Notes under the pieces: generated by a model
Told to the model about the DNA's origin: nothing
What the model saw: only the letters and a program-made list of their open reading frames with translations
Database searches by the model: none
Part shown: piece after piece, positions 10,631 to 19,377 of the stretch
Position numbering within the stretch: position 1 is the first letter of the stretch
Layout of the letters: the number at the start of each line of letters is the position of its first letter
Made by a program: the position numbers and the translations under genes
NCBI GenBank assembly: GCA_003427395.1
Contig: BFEA01000078.1
Coordinates: 658,355 to 682,198, forward strand
DNA from: Chara braunii
Lineage: Eukaryota; Streptophyta; Charophyceae; Charales; Characeae
Direction of reading: 5' to 3'
DNA length: 23,844 nucleotides

Positions 10631-11575
10631 ATGTTTTCGTGGTGTGTAGGGTGCATAATGGAAGGGAACTTCTCGACACCACGGATCATGCATTCGATAT
10701 TCTCGACACCGGAGACCATTGTTTCTGAGACGCACATGCGCTTGGCAGAACCGTTTCCTCCTTGTGCGAAATCCATGAGGCACTTCAACGCCGTGACTTC
10801 GATCCATGGAGCCACCAGAGAGGACTTCGAAGAGGACCCGTGGATGACCATCGTCCCGTGCATGGACAGGCATCTTGACAGTTGGCACGATGTCAATTGG
10901 GCCGCGATGGAGAGTCGATGCCCTTGGGCAAGCCAGTACAAGTTTGCCAACATGTTGGAGTTTGGAGACCTTATCACGCTGCCTGACGCTGTCCTCGGAC
11001 ACAAGTTCCTGAGCCGTATGCGCAGAACACTGAGCTACATTAGCCGCCATTTCAGTCGCCTAGAGTGTCACTACGTCACGTCGTCGCCACGCGCGTGGAC
11101 AGGCTCACGAAAACTAGAGTTGTTGGACTGCGCTCGTCACTGCTCGTTCGTGGAGCACTACCCGTTCCGTTGCCCTGGTCTTTCCCCACAAGTTGTGTCT
11201 TACTGTTGTGTGAGGTTAACTATATCCCGAACCGATTTCGCCAGCGTGATATGTGTCGCCACTTGTAACAAAAGTAGGAAACTCGTTGATGCAGTTGTGC
11301 TTGTGTCACGAAACGAGGTGGTAATTGAGGGGTCCAAATTCGTCGAAGCGCGCGGGCCAGAACGTGTAGATGGGTGGCCTGACCTCCTGATAGCAGGGCA
11401 GGTCCAAAACTTTTCGTTGTGGCATGAAGTGGAAGAGAAAGTGTCTGACATACGGGAGTGTATCGGGAATTCCTTAGCCCGACCGGCTGTGTGTCCGATG
11501 AACAGAGAACGGGCGAAATTGAACTCCGTTGAACCCGTTCAACGGGCCTGGGGACCCTTGTTAAATCGCGTTTAA
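10631..11575 (+). CDS. Unrecognised protein, 314 codons
   Basis: This is an ATG-initiated frame ending in TAA. The ATG at 10631 is the first in the frame; the frame stays open slightly further upstream only without an ATG. The first part, roughly 10730-11090, looks coding. Third positions are mostly G or C, and the protein is rich in Trp, Met and Phe with balanced charges (for example REDFEEDPWMTIVPCMDRH and WASQYKFANMLEFGDLI). The second part is Cys/Ser-rich and less convincing until about residue 220, where another plausible stretch follows (LVDAVVLVSRNEVVIEG). I recognise no family, signal peptide or membrane segment. An opposite-strand frame (10595-11050) overlaps the best part but is less protein-like. 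It may be a gene fragment, or one exon of a spliced gene. Confidence 0.4.
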   Translation: MFSWCVGCIMEGNFSTPRIMHSIFSTPETIVSETHMRLAEPFPPCAKSMRHFNAVTSIHGATREDFEEDPWMTIVPCMDRHLDSWHDVNWAAMESRCPWASQYKFANMLEFGDLITLPDAVLGHKFLSRMRRTLSYISRHFSRLECHYVTSSPRAWTGSRKLELLDCARHCSFVEHYPFRCPGLSPQVVSYCCVRLTISRTDFASVICVATCNKSRKLVDAVVLVSRNEVVIEGSKFVEARGPERVDGWPDLLIAGQVQNFSLWHEVEEKVSDIRECIGNSLARPAVCPMNRERAKLNSVEPVQRAWGPLLNRV

Positions 11576-11617
11576 CGGGAAAACGGGGGTGTTCCGTTCA
11601 GTTTTGAAAAACGGAAC
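11526..11617. repeat. Two inverted repeats rich in AACGG
   Basis: CCGTTGAAC (11526-11534) and GTTCAACGG (11537-11545) are perfect arms around CC. GTTCCGTT (11591-11598) and AACGGAAC (11610-11617) form a second hairpin. The first overlaps the last codons of the preceding reading frame. Similar AACGGG-rich sequence in roughly the opposite orientation lies at 13318-13372. Confidence 0.75.
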
Positions 11618-11670
11618 CGACGCATTGGGCCTCGGACACTTGGCCCTACGCGCCGAAACCATGAAAACAG

Positions 11671-11779
11671 AAAAAAAAAAAAAAAAAAAAACGACCCCTA
11701 CTAACAGGGTGGGGTGGCCAAACATGCCCCTCCCTCTTGAATTTCAAACTGCAAAAGGGAAAAAAGTAGGGGCCACCCC
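11671..11779. repeat. Poly-A run and GGGGTGGCC inverted repeat
   Basis: A run of 21 A (11671-11691) precedes GGGGTGGCC (11711-11719), which is matched in inverse by GGCCACCCC (11771-11779). The surrounding sequence is G/C-run rich and carries no gene. Confidence 0.7.
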
Positions 11780-11832
11780 ATACCCCAAGACTGTGACCAC
11801 ATGTGTGTGCATGCGGGTGCATATCCTTTTTT

Positions 11833-11877
11833 NNNNNNNNNNNNNNNNNNNNNNNNNNNNNNNNNNNNNNNNNNNNN
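11833..11877. other. Assembly gap of 45 N
   Basis: The unknown bases are flanked on both sides by the same word, TGCATATCC followed by a T-run (11818-11832 on the left, 11878 onward on the right). That is what an unmerged contig overlap at a homopolymer produces. The reading frames drawn across it are meaningless. Confidence 0.97.
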
Positions 11878-12116
11878 TGCATATCCTTTTTTTTTTTTTT
11901 TTTTTTTTCCACAAATGCTCCAATCTACTCGTCCAGTCTCATTTCCGAAGGGCCCCTACAGATTAGCAAGGACCCCTCGTGGAGCAGAGAGCCTGAGAGA
12001 GGGATGTTAGACTTGAAGACTGCCTGGGTGGGCCGAGAATATATAATCTGGATTCGAATTCATGTCTGTGGCACTCTGTGCAGCACACTTATGGGTCACG
12101 AATTCTCTGTTTTCTC

Positions 12117-12226
12117 GGTTTGTTTTTTTTCTCGTTTTTTTTTTTTCTCGTTTTTCTTTTATTTTTCCGTTTTTCTTTTGTTTTCTGATTTTTCATCTGT
12201 TTTTTCTCGTTTTTCTTTTCTTAGGA
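12117..12226 (+). repeat. Polypyrimidine tract of CGTTTTTCTTTT-type words
   Basis: About 110 bases of T-runs are punctuated by CTCG, CCG and CTG, ending in TTCTTAGG. It could in principle act as a 3' splice-site tract, but no exon is recognisable on either side. Confidence 0.7.
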
Positions 12227-12232
12227 ATACGT

Positions 12233-12378
12233 GCAGTGGCCCTAAGGGCCTCTACTCACCACATGCACAAAAGACAGAACATATGGTGGCGTATTATTCC
12301 ACGTTCTAGCAGAAGATTCATTCTAATTCTGCACATTTGCAGTGGCCCTGAGGGCCTCTGCTCACCACATGCACAAAA
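12233..12378 (+). repeat. 40-bp direct repeat pair
   Basis: Two near-identical 40-bp copies (12233-12272 and 12339-12378, offset 106) differ at two positions. Each contains the palindrome GGCCCTRAGGGCC and ends in CCACATGCACAAAA. The second copy ends 5 bases before the tRNA-like sequence, so it could be part of the same element or an old target-site duplication. Confidence 0.88.
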
Positions 12379-12383
12379 TACAA

Positions 12384-12453
12384 AGGCCTAGCTCAGTTGG
12401 TAAGGCACAGAAGTTGCATTCAGGAGGTCGTGGGCTCAATCCCCATTGGCCTC
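12384..12453 (+). ncRNA. tRNA-like sequence, candidate SINE head
   Basis: A Pol III box A (TAGCTCAGTTGG, 12389-12400) and a near-consensus box B (GGCTCAATCCC, 12433-12443) are correctly spaced. The ends pair (AGGCC with GGCCT). The T arm folds as GTGGG-CTCAATC-CCCAT, and the anticodon arm as CAGAA-GTTGCA-TTCAG with one A.A mismatch and a 6-nt loop. The shortened acceptor, weak D stem and 6-nt anticodon loop argue against a functional tRNA, and no anticodon can be assigned. An A-run (about 12679-12693) lies 226 bp downstream, so the stretch to about 12693 may be a tRNA-derived SINE read toward its tail. That extension is inference. Confidence 0.55.
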
Positions 12454-12793
12454 ACAATGTGCCCGGGCAAGCTTGGTGTTCTACCAGCTACAGATAACCT
12501 GTTGACCCCCCAAGCCAGCATTGGCAGGACCTTGGCTGATGTTGTTGGCTGCTATGCAGCGACAATATTGGTCATTAGACACTGCCATGTGGGGTTGGGG
12601 GGGGGGTAGGGGCAGGCGCAGTGACTGGCCATTTTTCTCGGTCACGTGCCCCAATGCGCCATGTCGCTCCGCGACTGGAAAAAAAAAAAAAAAGAACAGC
12701 CCCATGGTTGGGCCACGACCGAGATGTCTCGGCCACACCCCTGACTCGCCATGGCTGAGATGTCTCGGCCATACCCCAGATTGGCCAGGGCTG

Positions 12794-12795
<2 letters not shown>

Positions 12796-12866
<71 letters not shown>

Positions 12867-12910
12867 TGTGTGTTGTGTGTGTGTGTGTGTGTGTGTTTAT
12901 GTGTTTGTGT
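12796..12910 (+). repeat. (TG)n microsatellite
   Basis: An almost uninterrupted TG run of about 70 bases is followed by an imperfect stretch with TTTG and TTGTG interruptions. The frames encoding poly-Cys/Val here are artefacts. Confidence 0.98.
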
Positions 12911-12949
12911 GTGTTGCGTGTCTGTGTCTGTGCGCGAGTGCGTGTCTTT

Positions 12950-13310
12950 TCTTCCTTTTTTTTTTTTTTATGGTTTTGATTTTTTATTTAAATACACAAA
13001 GTTAAAAAAAAACAATTTTTTTTTTTTTTGTTGTGCATCTTTGAAAGATCTACAACCCTGTATTTTTTATTTATTTTTATTTTTTTGTTTTAGCCCTTAA
13101 AAAATCTCTGTGAAACCCAAAATAAAAACACTCATTCACTTTCTGTTTTTTTTTTTTTTTTTTTTTTTTTTTTGTTTTTGATTTTTTAAAAATATATTCA
13201 GACATCCAAAAATAAAAAGAAAAATATGGGGTTGTAGTCCTCAAAAAGACCTACAACTCCATAATTTTTTTGTTGTTTTTTGGATTATATTTAGTCCAGA
13301 AAAAAATCAT
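12950..13310. repeat. AT-rich low-complexity DNA with a hairpin
   Basis: T-runs (for example 28 T at 13146-13173) alternate with A-runs. ATGGGGTTGTAGTCC (13226-13240) and GACCTACAACTCCAT (13248-13262) are imperfect inverted arms. A related word, AAGATCTACAACCCTGTA, lies near 13046, so a T-rich unit may be duplicated about 200 bp apart. No gene is present. Confidence 0.85.
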
Positions 13311-13820
13311 TGCGGGCCCCGTTCATTCCCGTCCAACGCACATTTGAACGGGAATTGAACGCGAATTGAACTCGCATTCAATTTTTCAACGTGGAACCCG
13401 CGTTGAATCCATTTTCGGACACACAACCGACCGGGAGTTTTCGTTCGGATGAAATACATGTCCGTCTTTTCGGAGAATGCGTCAGTCAAAGAACCGCAGA
13501 TCCACGTTTGGGAATCTCCAATGAATACTATGTATGGCTTCGGGTCATGACCTTGTCCCCGAGGGACCCTGAATGTAACCAGATCTGGACGGGTTGTCAG
13601 ACCTCGTGCTTGAGGGAAAAGGAGCGAGAGGTGTGAGAGGCAGTAATTGAAAGTAGAAACTATATGGCGCACGTGTGGTGCAAAGCCCGAGCTATCCATC
13701 TCAACACGCTTCTGTCTGTCCTCCGACGCCCTGGCTTTCCTGACGCGCAGCTGATTGCACTGAACACGAAAGTGTAGAGCCTTCATCGCAAACATCGCGT
13801 CTCTCTCCAGCACCAGCCGT
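13311..13820. other. Unassigned, weak open frame on the minus strand
   Basis: A minus-strand frame (13307-13930) is open for 207 codons. Its N-terminal part runs through a copy of the palindromic motif (read as EVRRDPN) and its middle (YIVFIGDSQTWICG) looks only mildly protein-like. I do not call a gene. The left edge (13318-13400) is rich in CCCGTTC/GAACGGG words. Confidence 0.4.
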
Positions 13821-14164
13821 ATGTTCGGATCCCGGCGAACTTCGCTTTTCCACAATGCCTTCGAACCGACTGTGTGTTTCCTTACGCCCCTTCGTCGGAC
13901 CCCCACCTTCACTAGACCTTGTACGTGCATGTGGACCTCCGTTGCATCTCGGGTTCCGGTAACCGCACAAGTGCGGATTTATATTGCTCTGTCGTTTTTT
14001 CTCGCGGCCTCATGCGACAACGACCCGTGTCCGCCCTTGCCCAGACGACTCGTTTCGTCTGCGCTCGGATGTGGGCGGACTTCGCCTTCTCAACCAGCCT
14101 GTCAACTAAGTGCGGCCTGTCTCTTCCAAGCGCCCCCTCCAGAAGTTCGGATCCCAGCGAACTT
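13821..14164 (-). repeat. Three reverse-oriented copies of the 22-bp palindromic motif
   Basis: Copies lie at 13821-13842, 14061-14082 (left end degenerate) and 14143-14164, all in reverse orientation. Forward copies at 14656, 14778 and 14949 lie on the other side of the 140-bp tandem duplication, so the two groups face each other. I could not see an extended inverted repeat joining them. Confidence 0.85.
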
Positions 14165-14265
14165 CGCATTTCGGGTGATGCGTGGGTGTGTCAAAGGCCG
14201 CTCTGCGGTTCGTCGAGTTGCGTGAGAAAGCGACTGCAGTCCAGGTAATTCACGGACCAACATAT

Positions 14266-14540
14266 GGATCCCGCATGTTATCAGTTCTTGGGGCAGTCTT
14301 TCGAGATGCTCAACCGCAACTGGGGTCAGGTTTTGGGACCTTCTTGTCGGATGTGGGTCTGTTTCGAGCAGAGTTTCGCACTCCACAAACAGAACCCCCC
14401 CCCTTGGATCCCGCAGGTTATCAGTTGTTCAGGCAGTCTTTCAGGATGCTCATTCGCAATTGTGGTCAGTTCGGTGGACCTTCTTGTTTGATGTGGGTCT
14501 GTTCCGAGCGGAGTTTCGCACCTCGCGAACGGAACTGCCC
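14266..14540 (+). repeat. 140-bp tandem duplication
   Basis: GGATCCCGCATGTTATCAGT at 14266 recurs as GGATCCCGCAGGTTATCAGT at 14406. Similarity continues through GGCAGTCTTTC, GATGCTCA, TGTGGTCAG-type words, GACCTTCTTGT, GATGTGGGTCTGTT and GAGTTTCGCAC. Similarity is about 80%. The plus-strand frame across it (14182-14562) simply reads the two copies and has no recognised domain. Confidence 0.9.
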
Positions 14541-14655
14541 TCCGGCACGGTTTCTCGCGTAATGGCATTTGCACACTGTCTGCCAGTCAGTTGATTCCCA
14601 ATGATGCACAATCACTGTGCACAATTGTCGACCATTATGATGCTTGTATGATAGA

Positions 14656-15140
14656 AAGTTCACCGACATCCGAACTACGCGAACACGTCTTTTTCTGTCG
14701 GAACTTCATGCACCGTCTGCCTCGGATTCTGGTGGAACAAGGTCGGACCCTGTCAAATGGCCCATCAACATTTGCTGAAGTCCGCCGGAATCCGGACATC
14801 GCTCATGATACATATTCTCCGATGGTAGAGCGATTTTCTATAGTAACCACATGTCCCCGCAATCTCTCGGCCTGGAATTTTCCAGTCCGGAAGAACAAAG
14901 GAGGTCCGCAATATGAGAAACGTGCGCAATCTTGACCTCCGATGGACGAAGTTCGCCGGAATCCGAACTTATAACATATGCTATGAAGAGTTCTAAAGCT
15001 GCCCGTTTGCACGCTAACTGTCGACAACCACCTTTCCCCTCTACGCTGTTCACTCGCCGCCAGTGCAACTGCTTTTCCCTGTGCGGTGTTCTGCTTTTCT
15101 ATTTGCCTGGCTTGTCGTCCGCTGGTATCCGAAGTTCCCC
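14656..15140 (+). repeat. Forward copies of the 22-bp palindromic motif upstream of the long coding region
   Basis: Copies at 14656-14677, 14778-14799 and 14949-14970 (nearly consensus) and a degenerate copy near 15112-15135 (GTCCGCTGGTATCCGAAGTT) precede the start of the ParB/methyltransferase-like coding region. The reading frame of that gene is already open from about 14932, so motif sequence could form part of its leader or a longer N-terminus. Confidence 0.85.
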
Positions 15141-15207
15141 ATTTGCTGATTGTTGGCGGTGTTGTTTGTTTTCGAATGCATCCTCCGCTACGTCTGGTGC
15201 AGATATA

Positions 15208-15789
15208 ATGTCTACGTCAAGAGGCGAGGAGCAGCCTACAGGGACCTCGGGGAGGGAGTCGACGAACGCGAAATCGTGGTCGAATCATGCGCACACGAAG
15301 TGGTTCATCGATTGGTGCTTCACCAAAGATGACGAGCCCATGAAACTGCCTTGCGGTCCTGTCATCTTCGTGGAAGATAGAAAAGGACGAAGAGTGCTCG
15401 GCTCGGTCAAGGGATGGCAGCCATCGAAAAACCACGACAAGAAGTGCTACCTGATGCATGTCGTTTACAATTCGAAGGAGGACGTTCTGGCACGTGCGAA
15501 AGGGGCGATTCTCTCGTGGGATCTGTTCCAGGGGTTTGGTGGCGGGGCTTTGAGGACCCCTTTCTACACTAAAGTCGCAGAGGGAGGTCTTGTTTCGGCC
15601 AGGGAGTTTTTTGATGAGGTCGAGAAGAGCGACTTCAACCTCGACGATCCCTGCCAAATTTTGAGCGACCTGGAACTGTCGCTTCCTATGCAAATGTGCT
15701 CCGGGTTCGTTTCCAGTGGTTCAGTACAGCCCCGGCGGGGTGAGGAAATGGGTTCCGGTGGTTCAGTACAGCCCCGGCAGGCAGGGTGA
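15208..15789 (+). pseudogene. N-terminal segment of the ParB/methyltransferase-like gene
   Basis: From the ATG at 15208 (MSTSRGEEQ) the frame encodes a Ser-rich leader. A compact unrecognised domain of about 135 residues follows, running from HTKWFIDWCF through GPVIFVEDRKGRRVLG to LSDLELSLPMQM. The mix of Trp, Phe, Gly and charged residues and the G/C-biased third positions look like genuine coding sequence. An upstream ATG at 14983 is in frame but would add a Cys/Arg-rich stretch crossing a palindrome copy, so I prefer 15208. The segment ends in a 42-bp tandem duplication (15711 and 15753). The second copy carries a 4-bp GGCA duplication that throws the frame to a stop at 15787. The next segment continues the protein in the shifted frame (GEERGRFDDS, then a Glu run). 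Confidence 0.65.
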
Positions 15790-17059
15790 GGAACGTGGTC
15801 GCTTCGATGACAGCGAGGAGGAAGAAGAGGAGGACACATGAGTTTTGCCGCAAAGACTCGGAGATCGCGGGACGCTGAGAATTCCGGGGGCTGAGAGAGG
15901 GGCAACGATCGTCGAGCAACCGTCGACGACGGGTGGCGGTCGCGGCTTGGGGTCGGAGGACAGAACAGTTGGCGTCGTTTCCGGCGGGCAGGGAGGGGAA
16001 CAGCAGTCTACACAAAAGAGAAGGGGAGGTTCTGAGGGGGAGGCGTTGGGAGTTAAAAAGAAGCAGAAGACCAAGACCCCACAACAATTAGGGGGGGAAA
16101 GGAAGGGAGTTGAGGGGCATGTCAGCGCGTCCAGTCAAAAGCGCCCGGCCTCAGCTCAGAAGCCACCCTAGTCGGCCCCTGTCCAGCTCAGAGATGTCAT
16201 CGACATCGACGCGGCATACTTTCTGGAATGGAAAAACGACGTGCGAACAAAGCGGGAGTTCGCCATTAACCCGTCGCAAGTCATCGACATCAGCGAGTGG
16301 GAGGCGGCATACAACCAGCGTTTTTTGGATCCCGTGCAAATACAGGCCATTATTGACGCAATGACGACGGCCTACTCTCAGACCGAGAAGACTTACGAGC
16401 TGCCGACACTAAAGCTCGCGCCTCTCGGGCTGGTTAAACCGACGCCCGGGGTGCGGGCGGATCGTCTGAAGCCGGAGGACTGGAAGGACGAGCTGGCAGG
16501 GCAATACTACTACTACGTTGTGGCGGGCCAGCATAACGCGGCTGCGGCCAGGGCGCTGCTTGGCACCGATGTGGCGGTGAGGTACAACTTCGAGCGTTCG
16601 CCTGTACGAATGGTGTACTTCTCGGACAAGGACTTTGAGGGGTACTTTCTGGTTAGCGCCGAGGACAACAAGAAAGACCTGAAGGCCCCTCCGAGACAGC
16701 TGAAACTCTCCATGAGAGACATTTGGTGGTGTTGGAAGGAATTAAGTTACCCGAAAGTTGTTATGGGTAACCCCAGCAGGAAACAGGCGCAGGTGGAGGC
16801 ATGGCGAAGATTTTGTGCGGAGGCACTCCACAGGACGCCGTACAATCACTTGTGGACTCTCGCTGATGACAAGACCGACCAAGGAATCAAGAAACAGAAC
16901 ACTGCCCTTCGATCCTATTTCCCGTCCGCGATGGCAGGGAAAAGCGCATGGAAAACCGGGATGGAATTTTTTGAGAGATGGGAAACGGGCAGTTGGCACC
17001 GGAAGGAGCGAAGTGGATCACGAAGAAGAAGAAGGTGCAGGCCCTCAAGCTTGGTGTGA
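15776..17059 (+). pseudogene. ParB/sulfiredoxin-like domain segment
   Basis: After the GGCA frameshift the frame reads FDDSEEEEEEDT, a TGA (15839-15841), a Gly/Lys/Gln-rich linker with a KKKQKTKT nuclear-localisation-like cluster, a TAG (16169-16171) and then a globular domain. That domain resembles the ParB N-terminal fold: an INPSQVIDIS strand (about 16262), DPVQIQAIIDAM helix (about 16331) and YYYYVVAGQHNAAAARALLG (about 16505-16564). The ParB family uses this last motif (normally GERR) to bind nucleotide or substrate; here it is GQHN (16526-16537). ParB-like proteins bind DNA or CTP, and a ParB domain ahead of an N4/N6 methyltransferase is a known prokaryotic and phage arrangement. The frame is lost again near 16971-16995, and the last residues before 17059 are off-frame. 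The ParB assignment rests on motif pattern only. Confidence 0.6.
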
Positions 17060-19377
17060 GCCACATCGAAAACAAGAAGGACGGGCAAAAGGTAGTCGTC
17101 TACAATGTCCCCGTCGAAAGGCCACAAAAGAAAGGCAAGAAGGAAAAAGAGCCAGGCGATTGGTTCGTCCAGGTCACCGAGCCGGATCCGCACTGCTGGA
17201 AGAGCATGGAGGCCCTTACCGACAATGAGAAATGCCGGTTGTTGAAGAAGGTTCTCAACTGCGAGGTGGTCTGGGTGCAGACAGGGTCCTCCGCGTTGGC
17301 GAAGCAAGGGTAGTTGGGGATGCACGAGGCAGTGCAACTGATGAAGTGCGATCGCATATTGGTGCGGTTGTGGAACTACTACCTGTTCAAGCATGAGAAC
17401 CGGCCAGACAGTGACAGGACCACTAAGTACCCCTTCCTGAAAAAACGAGAGGCGATTTTGGCAAAGTTTGAAGGGCAGGGGCTGGATGCAGCGTTGTGGG
17501 ACGGGAGCAGGAAACTTGTCAGCGACTCCTCCTTGTTCAAGGACTGTCCGCCCTACATGGGCTGCGAGGACGATAAGTCGATCAAGGCGACAGAAAAGCT
17601 AGTCCAAAACAAGAAGTTGCCCATCGATTGGAAGAACAAGGTCCTCTCCGTGTTGACCGGCAGCAGGTCGAAAAGCATGGAAGTCGCGCTGGCCGAAGGG
17701 ATGGTGCACATTCTGTGGAACGACTCAAAGGACGTCACATCTATTGGCCCGTTCGGCGTCGACCCTCTGGATGTGCAGATGAAGGTCGTGGAGTTGGAGA
17801 GGGCGGTCGGAATCACGAAATGCCACACGTGCGTTCTCGACTTGTGCGAACCGGTGGACATCAAACAGTGGACAGCTAAAGTCTTCGAGAGTTTGAATGC
17901 CCTCCTGGAGCACTTGTTTCCCTCGCACTGGACAGTGGTCGCGTTCGTCCCCCGTGAGCACGACTACTACTTCATGACCAGCCTGCACCGATTGTCCGTC
18001 GTGAAGGCAATGGCCAGGAAGTGGGTGAGGAGGACGCAGCAGAAGAAAAGTTTCGGTGTCGGCCACAACTTGTACTCCTTGGACGACCGCATGTACATCC
18101 TTTTCAAAGGCGACGACTTGCGGGAGAACACATCTGTTGTCTACAACGCGAGGTTGGCGGCGGGTGATGCTGCCTCGGTGGGGGCACTTCAGAAAGTGAC
18201 TCCCACTGAGATATCCGACATGTCGTTCGACGCTTGTGAATGGCCCGTCGTGATACATGGGCGTGATCCCGTGGTGTACAAGGGCCATGAGCGGAACCCC
18301 ACACAATTCGCCCATCTGCTGGAATTCCTTTGCAAAAAGGGGGACAGCATCATGTTCCTCGGGAAAGCGCACACACAAGTTGTGTGGGAGGTTTTGAAGG
18401 GTGGTCGCAACGTCATCGCGTTGGAGGGGAATTCGGAGTGGTTGCAATTCATGTTGGATTTCCTGAAAACCGCGGTCAACTCAGGAGCATACCGCTGCGA
18501 GTTCATTACGAAGAGTGAGAAGTCGAGACGCGTTTGGGATCCTTCGACGGACATGTGGTTCAAGCTAAGCGCTCGGAAAAGGAGCAGGATCTACGAGTTC
18601 CTCTTCTTGGAGAAGCGGCCTGCGAGGGGCACCGACATCGAGTACATGCGCCGCAAGGAACACATGTTGGCACTGCTAGACAACTATCACGGCGCCACAT
18701 GCCTGAACGCGAAGAACTTCCTGGACCGAATGGAGTTATTGTACTTTGTCGAATCCGAGCCGGTCCTGAGGCTCGAGAGTTACGGTGCCTTGATCGACGC
18801 CGACGAAAAGTCCCTCACCGGTGTTGTCTTCGACACCGGTGCACCTGAGGAGGATAGCAACACCAAGGAAATTGACATCGGCTACCGCCTTGCTCCGGTG
18901 CTCCCATCCCCGGCCTCCTTGTCGGCGAGTCCCTCAACAAACCGGCCTGCACAAGCGACGCCCGTGCGGAGGACCCCTAGTAAGTTGTTGGCGAGATTGA
19001 CACCTCGGCCTGCTGCGCCTCCTCCTGTGCGTCTAGGGTGTCAAGTCCCCCTACAACATCCTTCTCGGAAGGATGAGAAGATCCACTTCGAAGGGCACGA
19101 CCACACGCGTTCCACGGAGGCAAACTGGGGTCATAACATGGTTTGGCACCCGGGGACGATCCAGCCCGCAATTTGGAAGGGGGAGTGGGTCATGGCCATA
19201 GTCGACACTGACGGGGAATGGAAGCCGTCCGAGCGCCTGGCCAAGTCCGACTACTTGGATATCGCGAGGAGTGCTGTGGTGGACAAAGTGACGTCAGAGA
19301 ACAGCAACCTGCAGCCTGCCGACCCGGCCATCATTGCCACTGCTGATCGCTTGTTTCGGGAACTTCATGACAAGTAG
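16978..19377 (+). pseudogene. Degenerate beta-class N4/N6 DNA methyltransferase-like segment
   Basis: After the second frameshift the frame is open to a TAG at 17311-17313 and then from 17314 to a TAG at 19375. An ATG at 17320 would give a 686-codon protein if translated alone. The middle looks like a permuted amino-methyltransferase. A strand ending VLDLCEP (17833-17853) stands where DPPY should be. Next come a helix and the strand WTVVAFVP, then RMYILFKGDD. Further on are NPTQ (18295-18306, normally HPTQKP) and GDSIMFLGKAHT (18340-18375, normally GD.VLDPF.GSGTT), followed by a GGRNVIALEGN strand (normally GR..IGIE.). Order and spacing fit; the catalytic and SAM-binding residues do not. It is therefore probably enzymatically inactive and may be kept as a fold. 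The C-terminal part (from about 19075, HFEGHDHTRS to VMAIVDTDGEW) is unrecognised. Confidence 0.6.

Noticed and set aside
12384-12453. Functional tRNA gene
   Set aside because: The short acceptor pairing, weak D stem and 6-nt anticodon loop make a working tRNA unlikely, so it is kept as a tRNA-like or SINE sequence.
12798-13100. Poly-Cys/Val open frames
   Set aside because: They are produced entirely by the TG microsatellite and T-runs.
13307-13930. Minus-strand frame of 207 codons
   Set aside because: It crosses a palindrome copy and AACGGG-rich DNA. The middle is only mildly protein-like and no family is recognised.
17725-18447. Minus-strand frame of 240 codons opposite the methyltransferase-like segment
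   Set aside because: It is a shadow of the plus-strand frame, which carries recognisable motifs and better composition.
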